34,988 bases of DNA from a virus. The stretch spans positions 1-34,988 of IMG/VR virus record IMGVR_UViG_3300007511_000064, one strand, 5' to 3'. The translations under genes were made by a program, and so were the position numbers. Below the pieces are notes generated by a model that was not told the origin of the DNA, ran no database searches, and saw only the letters and a program-made list of their open reading frames with translations. How positions within the stretch are numbered: position 1 is the first letter of the stretch; each line of letters starts with the position of its first letter. Shown piece after piece: positions 7,724 to 16,590 of the stretch.

Positions 7724-9310
7724 ATGACATTTCGTTTGACAAAAAAAGAAATGATGAAGGAGATTGTCAAGTGCGGCAAAGATCCTGTCTACTTTATAGA
7801 TTCCTATTCTAAAATAACACACCCTCAAGAAGGCTTGATTCCGTTCAGGCTATACGACTTTCAAAAAGAGTTATTAAAAGATTACCAAGATAATAGGTTC
7901 AATGTAATATTGAAGGCACGCCAGCTGGGAATATCGACTGTCACGGCTTCTTACATTGTGTGGCTTATGTTGTTCCATCGAGAGAAGAATGTCTTGGTGG
8001 TTGCTACCAAGCTATCGGTTGCAGCAAACCTAGTAAAGAAGGTGAAACTGGCTATCAAGAGCCTACCCGAGTGGCTTCGTATAGCCAATGTTACTATTGA
8101 CAATAGAAACTCTTTCGAGTTATCAAATGGCTCCCTAATCAAGGCATCCTCCACCAGCGGCGACGCCGGTCGTTCTGAAGCTCTTTCCTTGTTAGTTGTC
8201 GACGAGGCAGCACACGTAGAGGGGATGGACGAACTCTGGACTGCGCTGTACTCTACCTTGTCTACTGGTGGACGATGCGTTGCCTTATCTTCCCCCAATG
8301 GAGTTGGGAACTGGTTTCACAAGACATACACAGAGGCGGATGAAGGAAAGAACGACTTCAAGCCGACTAGATTAATATGGGATGTTCATCCGGATAGAGA
8401 TAAGAATTGGTATGAAAAAGAAACCAGAAACATGTCTAGACGCGACATCGCACAAGAGTTGGAATGTAGCTTTAATATGTCTGGAGAAACTGTCTTTCAT
8501 GGGGAAGACATCGATAGAATATTAGAAAAAGTTTGCGAACCAAAGTACAAGACAGGGTTTGACAGGAACTTATGGGTGTGGGAAGAGCACAGGCAGGAGT
8601 TTAGTTACATTATATCAGCCGACGTCGCAAGAGGTGACGGAAAGGATTATTCAGTCTTTCATGTGATGAAGCTGGAAACTATGGAGATAGTGGCAGAATA
8701 CCAAGGCAAGGTAACACCTGATATCTTTTCTCGAGTTCTTTTCGACGCTGGGAGGGAGTACGGGAACTGTATGCTGATAGTGGAGAACAATTCAGTCGGT
8801 TTTGCAGTTTTGGATAAGCTAATTGAGAGCGGATACCCCAACCTTTATTATTCCATTAAGTCAACTCATGAATATGTGGATCAATATGAGGCGGAACTCA
8901 GAAGCAATTCTGTTGCTGGCTTTACAACCTCTATGAAAACCCGCCCTCTTATTATTGCAAAGATGGAGGAATTCGTAAGAAATAAACTAATTACCATATA
9001 TTCTTCCAGGCTTTTTAACGAAATGAAGACATTTGTCTGGAATCATGGTAGGCCGCAAGCTATGAGATCTTATAACGACGACTTAATAATGGCATGCGCG
9101 GTTGGTTGTTGGGTGAGAGACACGGCACTAGTTGTTGATAAGAGGGATGTAGAATACAAGAAGGCTATGATTGATTCGATGATAAGAACCAGCACAAAAT
9201 TAAATACATCAATAAAAGGTATGCAGGGCTATAAAAGCAATGAAATATCTGATAGAATGAAGGAACACACGAAGACACAGATAGACTATCCGTGGCTGTT
9301 TAGGGGATAA
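7724..9310 (+). CDS. gp17: large terminase subunit, DNA-packaging ATPase/nuclease (gp17-like)
   Basis: The 528-residue product has the two-domain layout and the usual length of T4-type terminases. The ATPase domain carries an adenine-binding FRLYDFQKELL segment and a deviant Walker A, KARQLGIST (64-72). It also has Walker B LLVVDEAAH with Asp160 and Glu161, and a coupling motif around LSSPNG. The RNase H-fold nuclease domain shows SADVARGDGKD (Asp300), VENNS and YNDDL (Asp452, Asp453), the acidic metal site. The enzyme docks on the portal, pumps DNA into the prohead and cuts the concatemer. The ATG lies three bases after the preceding stop, and portal follows after two bases, so these genes form one unit. 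Confidence 0.97.
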   Translation: MTFRLTKKEMMKEIVKCGKDPVYFIDSYSKITHPQEGLIPFRLYDFQKELLKDYQDNRFNVILKARQLGISTVTASYIVWLMLFHREKNVLVVATKLSVAANLVKKVKLAIKSLPEWLRIANVTIDNRNSFELSNGSLIKASSTSGDAGRSEALSLLVVDEAAHVEGMDELWTALYSTLSTGGRCVALSSPNGVGNWFHKTYTEADEGKNDFKPTRLIWDVHPDRDKNWYEKETRNMSRRDIAQELECSFNMSGETVFHGEDIDRILEKVCEPKYKTGFDRNLWVWEEHRQEFSYIISADVARGDGKDYSVFHVMKLETMEIVAEYQGKVTPDIFSRVLFDAGREYGNCMLIVENNSVGFAVLDKLIESGYPNLYYSIKSTHEYVDQYEAELRSNSVAGFTTSMKTRPLIIAKMEEFVRNKLITIYSSRLFNEMKTFVWNHGRPQAMRSYNDDLIMACAVGCWVRDTALVVDKRDVEYKKAMIDSMIRTSTKLNTSIKGMQGYKSNEISDRMKEHTKTQIDYPWLFRG

Positions 9311-9312
9311 GA

Positions 9313-11286
9313 ATGGCAGATAAGAATCAGAATCCGAGAAACGCAGAAAACTTGTTATTTAGAAGACTTACTAGGCTCCTCTCGGGCCCGTTAGTTAATT
9401 ATAGAACTCAGACGGGTAGGCGAATAAGAAGAATCGACTTAGACAAATTTGCGGATAGATTTAAGTCTGCATCCGGGCAGCACTTCAAGAAGATGGCTTA
9501 CGATCCATTCTCCAATTTGCAAGCCAACGTAATGGCAGGGCAAGCAAGAACCGAAAGATATGTTGACTTTGATCAGATGGAGTACACTCCCGAAATAGCA
9601 TCCTCATTGGATATATACGCTGACGAGATGACAACTAGCAGCAAGCTGCAGCCCTTAGTTAATGTGGACTGCCCAAACGAAGAAATAAAGCAGCTCCTAA
9701 ACGGACTATACTACAACATCATAAACATTGAATTTAACTTGTTTGGGTGGAGCCGTACTATGTGTAAGTACGGAGATATGTTCCTGTACCTGGACATTGA
9801 TGAAGACAGAGGGATACAATCTGTTATCGGACTGCCCACTGCAGAGATGGAAAGACTAGAAGGCGAAGACAAGACAAATCCAAACTATGTGCAGTTCCAG
9901 TGGAATTCTGCCGGGATGACGTTTGAAAATTGGCAAGTTGCACACTTCAGAATTCTTGGTAATGATAAGTATGCGCCATATGGCACTGCTGTCCTCGAAC
10001 CCGCGCGAAGAATCTGGCGCCAGCTAACTCTTCTCGAGGACGCAATGATGGCTTATCGCATTGTTCGTTCACCTGAACGCCGCGTATTCTATGTTGATGT
10101 TGGCAATATCCCGCCTAACGACGTCGAGCAGTTCATGCAAAAGATAATGACTCAGATGAAGAGGCATCAAGTTGTTGATCCCGACACTGGACGTGTTGAC
10201 TTGAGATATAACCCGCTGTCAATTGACGAGGATTATTTTATTCCTATTCGCGGCGGACAATCTTCGCGAGTGGAAAACCTTCCAGGCGGACAGTATACTG
10301 GAGATATCGACGACGTTAAGTATTTGAGAGACAAGCTGTTTTCAGCTCTTAAGGTGCCTCAGTCTTACCTCTCGCGCGGAGAAGGTTCGGAAGAAGACAA
10401 AACAACCTTAGCTCAAAAGGACATTCGTTTTGCTAGGACAATTCAAAGACTTCAGCGCTCTCTGATAACTGAGCTTGAAAAGATTGGGATTATACATTTG
10501 TATGTTCTCGGCTTTCGCGAAGACGACTTAGTTTCTTTTAAGTTGTCTTTGAACAACCCGTCTAAACTAGCAGAACTCCAAGAACTCGAACACTGGAAAA
10601 CAAAGTTCGAAACAGCATCATCAGCTACTGAGGGATTCTTCAGCAAGCGATGGCTGGCAAGAAAGATGTTTGGTATGACAGACGAAGAGTTCATGAGAAA
10701 CCAAAGAGAGATGTTTTATGATAGAAAATTTGAAGCAACACTAGAAGTTATTGGCGAAGCGGAACAAGCATCAGTAATGGGTGCTTCCCCCCCCGCTCCA
10801 GAAGGTGATATACTAGGTGGAGAGCCTCTGCCAGGTGAAGAAGGTGAGATGCCACTACCCGGAGCAGAAGCTGACACTGGCGCGCCAGAAGCCGACGCCG
10901 AAGGCGGCGAGGAAGAGGGTGAAACCGGTGAAGAGGACGTCCTCTTAGCAACTCCCGGAAAGAGAAAGGACAAGGCGCCAAGAATCACGGCAGGTTCGAA
11001 GGGTAAGGTATATACCCCAGTTGCTAGTGACAGAAGACAGTCCGCCGGCAGAAAGAAGCAGATGAAGGGATCATGGAATCATGAAACCTCGCAAAACACA
11101 ACCCGAAACATTTCGGCAGGATCATCAGACTTGCTGGGGCTAGGCAGAGGAATTTACGAGGAAGTAGAGGAAGTAGACTCTAATTATAAAGAGGAAGAAA
11201 AAAGACTATTCGAGGTAAATCAGGACATTAAACGTTTAATATCAGGACTAGGACTGAGGGAAGAAAAAGATGAGACTAAAGCATAA
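9313..11286 (+). CDS. gp20: portal protein (gp20-like)
   Basis: A 657-residue protein with the hallmarks of T4-type portals: an N-terminal segment DPFSNLQ, then YTPEIASSLDIYADE, a wing region, a crown/stem part with RSPERRVFYVDVGNIP and DIDDVKYLRDKLFSALKVPQSYLSR, and RFARTIQRLQRSL. These segments form the twelve-subunit ring that nucleates the prohead, binds terminase and later the neck. Residues from about 495 to 545 are a long acidic, proline- and glycine-rich stretch, followed by a basic linker and a C-terminal helix; this tail is longer than in T4 gp20 and probably flexible. It starts at ATG 9313 after AGGGGA, and its end overlaps the next gene by 17 bases. Confidence 0.96.
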   Translation: MADKNQNPRNAENLLFRRLTRLLSGPLVNYRTQTGRRIRRIDLDKFADRFKSASGQHFKKMAYDPFSNLQANVMAGQARTERYVDFDQMEYTPEIASSLDIYADEMTTSSKLQPLVNVDCPNEEIKQLLNGLYYNIINIEFNLFGWSRTMCKYGDMFLYLDIDEDRGIQSVIGLPTAEMERLEGEDKTNPNYVQFQWNSAGMTFENWQVAHFRILGNDKYAPYGTAVLEPARRIWRQLTLLEDAMMAYRIVRSPERRVFYVDVGNIPPNDVEQFMQKIMTQMKRHQVVDPDTGRVDLRYNPLSIDEDYFIPIRGGQSSRVENLPGGQYTGDIDDVKYLRDKLFSALKVPQSYLSRGEGSEEDKTTLAQKDIRFARTIQRLQRSLITELEKIGIIHLYVLGFREDDLVSFKLSLNNPSKLAELQELEHWKTKFETASSATEGFFSKRWLARKMFGMTDEEFMRNQREMFYDRKFEATLEVIGEAEQASVMGASPPAPEGDILGGEPLPGEEGEMPLPGAEADTGAPEADAEGGEEEGETGEEDVLLATPGKRKDKAPRITAGSKGKVYTPVASDRRQSAGRKKQMKGSWNHETSQNTTRNISAGSSDLLGLGRGIYEEVEEVDSNYKEEEKRLFEVNQDIKRLISGLGLREEKDETKA

Positions 11287-12097
11287 TAAAAAAAGGAACA
11301 CTGCGTTTGTTTATGAGGCGCTTATTCGAGAGCTAACCAAAGCCGTTGTAAGAAAGAATAAGCAAAGAAAAAATCAAATTGTCTCAATTATCAAGGAGCA
11401 TTTCAATAATGATTCTCTTTTATCGAAAGAGTTATCCTTGTATCAGGCAATCTGTGAGACAAGAGACTTAGATAGGGGGACAGCTGAGAAGGTAATCATC
11501 GAATCTAGAATTTCTCATCGCGCTTTAGATAAGAAGGCTTTGTATCAAGAGCAAAGCAAGCTTATCAAAATGATAAACAAAACACTTTCTGGCAACATAT
11601 ACAACAACTTTGTACCAAACTATCGAAGCATCGCCAGCGCTTATTCCATTTTTAATTCCGAAGTGCCGCCCAAAGATAGAGTTCTGTTGGAAAACAAGAT
11701 GGCAGAAATTATGACTCTGGAAAGTACAGAGCATAGCAGTGAAGAGAAAAAGCACATCGACAACATTGTGTACAAAACGTTTGTTAAAAAGTTTAATAGC
11801 GAATATGGTGAAACTTTGCTTTCTGAACAAAAAGAGCTTTTGAGTAGATACATCACCTCCTTCTCTGATAACGGAATAGAGTTAAAGATATACATGAATG
11901 AAGAGATAGGTAGGCTCAAGGAAGCGGTTGCTGCCGCCGGCATGAATACTCATATCAAAGCCGACGAAGAAATGAAAAAGAAAACTGAAAAGGTTTTGGA
12001 ACTTCTTCATGACTTTCGGAACCGAGAGATAGATGATTCGATGGTAGAGGTAACACTTAAAATACAAGACTTAGCTAAAGAGTTGACAGAGCAATGA
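11270..12097 (+). CDS. hypothetical protein between portal and protease genes
   Basis: A 275-residue, almost entirely helical, charged protein starting at ATG 11270 (GAGGGA upstream) inside the end of the portal gene. The N-terminus MRLKHNKKRNTAFVYEALI is strongly basic; the rest has several amphipathic helices and ends with LKIQDLAKELTEQ. Its place between portal and prohead protease is where T4 carries the prohead-core genes 67 and 68, so a head-assembly role is plausible. It shares no motif with those short acidic proteins that I can see. Similar N-termini ('KLKHNKKRNTAF.YEAL') seem familiar from marine T4-like phages, without known function. Its stop overlaps the next start (ATGA at 12094). 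Confidence 0.7.
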   Translation: MRLKHNKKRNTAFVYEALIRELTKAVVRKNKQRKNQIVSIIKEHFNNDSLLSKELSLYQAICETRDLDRGTAEKVIIESRISHRALDKKALYQEQSKLIKMINKTLSGNIYNNFVPNYRSIASAYSIFNSEVPPKDRVLLENKMAEIMTLESTEHSSEEKKHIDNIVYKTFVKKFNSEYGETLLSEQKELLSRYITSFSDNGIELKIYMNEEIGRLKEAVAAAGMNTHIKADEEMKKKTEKVLELLHDFRNREIDDSMVEVTLKIQDLAKELTEQ

Positions 12098-12672
12098 CAA
12101 TTAAGATAAACATCAGCCCAGAAATAGCAGGCGGCATGCCCGCAGCACCGGAGGCAAAGCCAATTGTTATTGAATTGGATGCAAGAAGAACCATCGATGG
12201 AAACATCATGATAATGGATCATGAAGACATTGATATTGTTTTAATTCCTTCGAAGTCCAAGTGCCTAGCCTTAGCAAAAGAAATGCACGACGATAAGGTA
12301 TATGGAGCGCAGGACAGATTGTTTAGATTCTTGTCTAAAAGAGGAGTTATTGTGCTAGAGTCTGTTCAGAGTGGGAATGTATACGGCTCGATGGAGGCAA
12401 CGATTCCGGAATCTGTTATTGAGGGAATCGACTCAACGCAAGCTGTTTTATACTCTGTCTATAAATATATTCAAGAAGAAACTCCATACTTTACTGCAAC
12501 TTCGAAGATAAGAGACAAGTCTTTGAACCACTTGCTGCATCCTGATGACGAACATGCAACGGATCTTGGAAAGGTGCCGCAAAAGTCGAGAAAGGGCTCT
12601 CACTCTCCTTCGGTTCGTCCATACGGATACATGTACAACTACTCTCTCTTGAGAGAAGGTGAGGAAGAGTGA
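12094..12672 (+). CDS. hypothetical protein in the head cluster
   Basis: A 192-residue protein whose ATG (12094) overlaps the previous stop, implying translational coupling. Residues 20-110 look like a compact alpha/beta fold: IVIELDARRTIDGNIMIMDHEDIDIVLIP, the helix KCLALAKEMHDDKVYGAQDRL, then RGVIVLESVQ. The last 60 residues are polar, with a His-rich piece and the run SRKGSHSPSVRPYGYMY, likely flexible. No family is recognised. Being locked between portal-linked and protease genes, it is most likely a virion or assembly factor. The stop again overlaps the next gene (GTGA at 12669). Confidence 0.65.
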   Translation: MTIKINISPEIAGGMPAAPEAKPIVIELDARRTIDGNIMIMDHEDIDIVLIPSKSKCLALAKEMHDDKVYGAQDRLFRFLSKRGVIVLESVQSGNVYGSMEATIPESVIEGIDSTQAVLYSVYKYIQEETPYFTATSKIRDKSLNHLLHPDDEHATDLGKVPQKSRKGSHSPSVRPYGYMYNYSLLREGEEE

Positions 12673-12971
12673 CAGACTTAGTCTTCTTTGTCCTTTGTTC
12701 TTTCGGGCTCACCCAAATTTTGCTCTTCGGTTCAATATTCGATGACGTTCGTCCCACCAATGGCTCAATCGGAAAACTCTTTCGATGCCCCATGTGCATG
12801 GGTTTTTGGACAGGTTTATTTCTTTGGGGCATAAACGACACAACAGAACTATTTAGTTTTGATCTGTCACTTGTGAATGGGTTGCTTCTTGGCTTCCTAA
12901 GCTCGGGGACATGCTATGTGCTTTCTATGCTCGTAGATGATTATGGTTTTAAGGTTTCTAGAGGAGAATAA
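12669..12971 (+). CDS. small membrane protein with CPMCMGFW motif (DUF1360-like)
   Basis: A 100-residue membrane protein starting at GTG 12669, which overlaps the upstream stop. Hydrophobic segments lie at about 3-22, 43-56 and 68-90, so two or three spans are likely. Between the first two is FRCPMCMGFWTG, the Cys-x-x-Cys-x-G-F-W signature I associate with the DUF1360 family of small bacterial and phage membrane proteins of unknown function. The two cysteines could be redox-active or bind metal near the membrane face. It is curious in a head-assembly cluster: the prohead in T4 assembles on the inner membrane, so a membrane link is conceivable, but that is speculation. It contains ACTATTTA at 12848. 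Confidence 0.7.
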   Translation: MTDLVFFVLCSFGLTQILLFGSIFDDVRPTNGSIGKLFRCPMCMGFWTGLFLWGINDTTELFSFDLSLVNGLLLGFLSSGTCYVLSMLVDDYGFKVSRGE

Positions 12972-12972
12972 C

Positions 12973-13026
12973 ATGACTGCGAAGTGGAAATTGCAACCAG
13001 TACGTAGATGCTGTCGGGGCAAGTAG
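12973..13026 (+). CDS. possible 17-residue peptide
   Basis: A tiny frame from ATG 12973 to TAG 13026 encodes a very basic peptide, MTAKWKLQPVRRCCRGK. It has GAGGAG 7-8 bases before the ATG, no overlap with the preceding gene, and a hairpin right after it. It may be a real micro-protein, a leader peptide acting on the protease gene downstream, or chance. The composition (Cys-Cys, Arg/Lys-rich, two aromatic or hydrophobic residues) is unlike neighbouring coding sequence. Only comparison with related phages can decide. Confidence 0.3.
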   Translation: MTAKWKLQPVRRCCRGK

Positions 13027-13030
13027 CTGA

Positions 13031-13057
13031 AGCGGGTGGCCCCCGCTGTTTATTTTT
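13031..13057 (+). terminator. probable rho-independent terminator or attenuator hairpin
   Basis: AGCGGG (13031-13036) pairs with CCCGCT (13042-13047) around a five-base loop and is followed by GTTTATTTTTG. The stem is short (six pairs) but GC-rich. It lies between the CxxC membrane protein or tiny ORF and the prohead protease gene, so it would separate portal-side from protease-side transcription. Confidence 0.5.
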
Positions 13058-13073
13058 GTGAGAGGAGAAGAGT

Positions 13074-13664
13074 ATGAAGCTAATAAGAGAATATTTTGAA
13101 TTATGCGAAGGCGGTATATGCCAAGACTTATTGACTGAAGAAGAAAAAATAAAAGTCAAGAATGGTGCACTGTATTTATCAGGTATAATGCAGATGTCAG
13201 AAACAAGAAATGGAAACGGTAGAGTTTATCCTCATGCTATTCTCGAAAGAGAAGTTAACAACTACAACAAGCTTGTGAAAGAAAGAAGGGCCCTCGGAGA
13301 ACTAGATCATCCTGAAGACTCCGTTGTAAACTTGAAAAACTGTTCGCATCTTGTGACAGCTATCTGGATGGAAGAGAACAAGGTATACGGCAAGATAGAG
13401 GTGCTGGGCACTCCCGCCGGCAGCATCCTACGCAACCTAGTTGAGAGCGGAGTTAAGATGGGGATATCTTCTAGAGGCATGGGTTCTGTGCGAGAATCAA
13501 ACGGACAAACCATAGTAGAAGATGATTTTCAGTTGATTTGCTTTGATATGGTTTCTGATCCATCTACGCCGGGAGCGTTTATGATGACTGAGGCAAAGAA
13601 CGCCCCTAACGTCTTTACTAGGGCTGATTCGATTAATAGAAAGTTAAATGATATTTTAAAATAG
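13074..13664 (+). CDS. gp21: prohead core protease (gp21-like, S77-type)
   Basis: A 196-residue protein with the typical length and motifs of T4-type prohead proteases. It contains METRNGNGRVYP-like residues (MSETRNGNGRVYPH), GELDHPED with the probable catalytic His79, a beta segment (IWMEENKVYGKIEVLGTPAG), and the helix-plus-strand VKMGISSRGMGSV with the probable catalytic serine at 132 or 133. Then comes DFQLICFDMVSDPSTPGAF. The enzyme is activated inside the prohead and cleaves the scaffold, the capsid protein N-terminus and internal proteins, usually after a glutamate in a (Leu/Ile)-x-Glu context. The start ATG 13074 follows GAGAGGAGAAG. It is followed after 13 bases by the large internal-protein candidate. 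Confidence 0.93.
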   Translation: MKLIREYFELCEGGICQDLLTEEEKIKVKNGALYLSGIMQMSETRNGNGRVYPHAILEREVNNYNKLVKERRALGELDHPEDSVVNLKNCSHLVTAIWMEENKVYGKIEVLGTPAGSILRNLVESGVKMGISSRGMGSVRESNGQTIVEDDFQLICFDMVSDPSTPGAFMMTEAKNAPNVFTRADSINRKLNDILK

Positions 13665-13677
13665 GAATTTTGCAGCT

Positions 13678-16587
13678 ATGCCCAAAAAAATAAGAATTGT
13701 AAGAAAAAAGAGCCACGCGATAAGAGAGCGAAAAAGAATCGTACGAAAGGCTCAAGAAGTCATTCTTCAGGAGGGGCTCCTTAAAAAGATAAAGAGGGCA
13801 TTTAAGTCTGCAAGTTTAGAAAAGGGTGGCAGTATTGTTGGTAGAGGCGGAAGAGCAAGTGACGCCAAAGAGATAGTAAAGGCTATTCTCAGCAAGGAAT
13901 CAAACAAATTCATCAAGGATTTGGATTCTGACATAAGGGAGAAGTTTTCTGGTTTCCCGAATAACGATGACGCGGAACAGTTTAATCTCGGTGCTACAAG
14001 CATTCTAGCGGTATATTATAGTATAGTTGCCGCCGCCGGTCAATGCGGTACTGAGGGGCTGCAGTGTAGTCCAAAAAATAATCTTTCAAAAGACGACGAA
14101 GGCTGGCTGCCAATTGTGGCGGCAAATCAAATCATTGAAGATTTGGAGATATATGCAAAGTATGTTGTCGATTATAAGATGGGAGATTACTTTAAGCACA
14201 AGATGAATGAGAGTGACAGCGAAAATAAAAAGCTGTACTCTCTCACAGAACAGCAGATAGCAAGAATGGATGAGCTGTGGGGATCTGCGAAGTCAAAGAT
14301 GGATAAGGCAGTCGCCGCATCTGAGAGAGGAGACGATTCACCAGGTGATGATGCTGCGCCAACAGACAGGGAGAGGCTTTTCGGGAAAGGTAAAAAGACA
14401 TTTGCAATGGCAGGGCTTGAGGATAGGTTCCTTCCAGCTGTTTTGGCAGCGATGGGCACGGCAACGGGGCTCGCTCATATAATAACTGCTAGTTTTGTTC
14501 CTAGTGATTACACGTTTGAATCATTCGGCAATGCCCAGGCTCAGGAAACTGTTAACACAGAGTTTGGTGGAATGGAGCAGGCTATAGCAGATAAGGGCGA
14601 AAACTTGACTTCGACGGTTGCGGAGATGGCAGGCTCTTCTCAAAACGCTACAACCATGGGGGAGTTCGCAGAGCAGTTCGAACAGATAAAGAATAACTCA
14701 GGATACTCGGTAGAGGATATCACAGCGGCATTTGAGAAGGACTTGGGCATGCCTATGGACGATGCCGACAAGATGATGAACCACATGGTTGAGTTTGGCA
14801 ACACTGACGCTGGCGGCGGTGCTAGCTATGGCTCGGTTGTTAACGACACCGGGGTATCACAAGAATTTATAAACCACGTCGCCCAGTCGGATCCAGAATT
14901 TGCAGCAGAGCTTAAAGAAGGGGCAGCAGGATCAGGTAGATACAAGGGAGGATTTACAGATCTTCTGGGTATCAAGCCAGGCACAGTTGTGTTGGCTGTA
15001 TCGTGGGGCTGGCGATTAACTCGCGAAGCCTTCCGTCAGTCCGGACATGCCGTGATGGATCCTACATTTACTCAAGCCTTGGTTGGATCTGGCGCCCTCG
15101 CGAAGATAGGCATTGGATTCCTGGCAATGGGTGGGCTTATCACTCTGGTTAGGAAGCACGGCGAAGAGCATGGCAGAGCTGCAGCAATGCAAGCGGTTAT
15201 TGACAAGATTAATCCTATATCGGGAGCAGAGCCTGTTGAACCAATCGAAGAAGAAGATTGTGTAACACTAGCAAAGAAGATGGACAGTGAAATACAGGTT
15301 GGTGACTTTGTTATGTATGAGGAGAGGCAAGGTTCTAAAAAAGCTCCAGGAGAATTCGAGACTGATTTTAGCGTGGCGATAGTGGTGGATAAACTTCAGG
15401 GTGTCGAAGCTGACATCGAAAATCCAAGATACCTCTGGGCAGCACAAGAAGAGGAGTTATCAGAGGGCCCACTCCCTAGCGGCGCTGCATTGGGTACTGA
15501 CAGGGTGCAGGGCTCGAAAGACACCGGAGAAGATTATCGAAACAGGATTTTCTGGAACATTTTTGAACTAGCAGTACGCACCAGCGACAAGCATGGAAAG
15601 ACTCCCAGCGGGACACAACATGCTGCAGCAGTATTTCGTAAGGAGGGCGCCAATCCATGCCGCCCATATATAACAAAGATATCGGAGGAAGAAGCACGCA
15701 CCCGGCTCAACGCTGTGCTTGCAGGCGGTCCTTTTGATGACTCTGTCGAAGCTTTCATGAGTCATAGTTCCGAAGTAGCACAAAATCTGAGAGATCAGGG
15801 CGCGGTGGAGAGGATAATGAACATAATTGCAGACGCCAACCCGCCTGAACTGACTGAGCAGTCGGAAGAGGGTGAGCCGGTAGATCCGCTCGCTGACTTC
15901 AAAGACGACGAAAGCAAGATAAAAGCCAAAAAGATATTTGACAAGCTGGGAGTTGGCAATCCTGAAGCGGATCCGTCGATACAAGTATATCAGTTTCTCT
16001 TGTCGGCACTGAGCGCTCTCCGCCGTGCTGGCGAAGCTCCACTCAAGAGAATAAAGAGATTGTCAGATGCAATAAGTAAATTTAGCTGGCGCGGCAAAAG
16101 ACAGCTTCCTGCTTCGAAAAAGAAGGAGGTTTTCAACCTAATCGCTTCTGCTGATCCGTTGCTTTCTGCCGGAGCTGGCGGAATTGGTACAGATATAGAT
16201 AGAGCAAAAGGTTATTTGTCTGCAATGGAGAGCCTGTATGTTCACCCTCGATGTAGTGAGTGGTGTATACTCGCGATAATTCAAGGCAATAAAGAAACAA
16301 AAAAGAAGTATCTCAGTGATAAGGTGGATAGAAAACCTAATCCACGCAAATCTACTGCAAAAAAGTGGCTAGAATTTGTACAAAGACAAGATCCGGAAAT
16401 GAAATGGCAAGCTCGCCCCAAGGCGAAGGCAAAAGCTGCTGAAAAGGCAGCATGGAAAGAAAAGCAAAAGCTGAGAGCAGCAGCCTATATGCAGTTCCTC
16501 GATTCTGGAGATATTGTAAAAGAATCTGATAAGATAAATGAAACATATGATCGCTGGCAAAAACTAGCGGGCATCCTGAAAGGATAA
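13678..16587 (+). CDS. large head-cluster protein with membrane segments, candidate internal/ejected protein
   Basis: A 969-residue protein starting at ATG 13678. The N-terminus is extremely basic (MPKKIRIVRKKSHAIRERKR) and is followed by VILQEG, where L-x-Glu32|Gly33 fits a gp21 cleavage site. Hydrophobic segments lie at about 251-275, 434-446 and 465-492. The region between the first and last is rich in Ala, Glu, Gly, Met and Gln. The C-terminal half is charged, with an Ala/Lys helix (about 905-940), and ends in YDRWQKLAGILKG, a tail like that of the scaffold protein at 19375-20541. I recognise no enzyme domain. Size, location directly after the protease, membrane segments and the shared tail suggest a core protein that is processed and perhaps ejected with DNA; this is inference. 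Confidence 0.75.
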   Translation: MPKKIRIVRKKSHAIRERKRIVRKAQEVILQEGLLKKIKRAFKSASLEKGGSIVGRGGRASDAKEIVKAILSKESNKFIKDLDSDIREKFSGFPNNDDAEQFNLGATSILAVYYSIVAAAGQCGTEGLQCSPKNNLSKDDEGWLPIVAANQIIEDLEIYAKYVVDYKMGDYFKHKMNESDSENKKLYSLTEQQIARMDELWGSAKSKMDKAVAASERGDDSPGDDAAPTDRERLFGKGKKTFAMAGLEDRFLPAVLAAMGTATGLAHIITASFVPSDYTFESFGNAQAQETVNTEFGGMEQAIADKGENLTSTVAEMAGSSQNATTMGEFAEQFEQIKNNSGYSVEDITAAFEKDLGMPMDDADKMMNHMVEFGNTDAGGGASYGSVVNDTGVSQEFINHVAQSDPEFAAELKEGAAGSGRYKGGFTDLLGIKPGTVVLAVSWGWRLTREAFRQSGHAVMDPTFTQALVGSGALAKIGIGFLAMGGLITLVRKHGEEHGRAAAMQAVIDKINPISGAEPVEPIEEEDCVTLAKKMDSEIQVGDFVMYEERQGSKKAPGEFETDFSVAIVVDKLQGVEADIENPRYLWAAQEEELSEGPLPSGAALGTDRVQGSKDTGEDYRNRIFWNIFELAVRTSDKHGKTPSGTQHAAAVFRKEGANPCRPYITKISEEEARTRLNAVLAGGPFDDSVEAFMSHSSEVAQNLRDQGAVERIMNIIADANPPELTEQSEEGEPVDPLADFKDDESKIKAKKIFDKLGVGNPEADPSIQVYQFLLSALSALRRAGEAPLKRIKRLSDAISKFSWRGKRQLPASKKKEVFNLIASADPLLSAGAGGIGTDIDRAKGYLSAMESLYVHPRCSEWCILAIIQGNKETKKKYLSDKVDRKPNPRKSTAKKWLEFVQRQDPEMKWQARPKAKAKAAEKAAWKEKQKLRAAAYMQFLDSGDIVKESDKINETYDRWQKLAGILKG

Positions 16588-16590
16588 AAA

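Noticed and set aside
12848-12855. ACTATTTA inside the CxxC membrane protein gene as a late promoter for the protease gene
   Set aside because: Lies in coding sequence more than 200 bases upstream with a hairpin terminator in between; likely chance.
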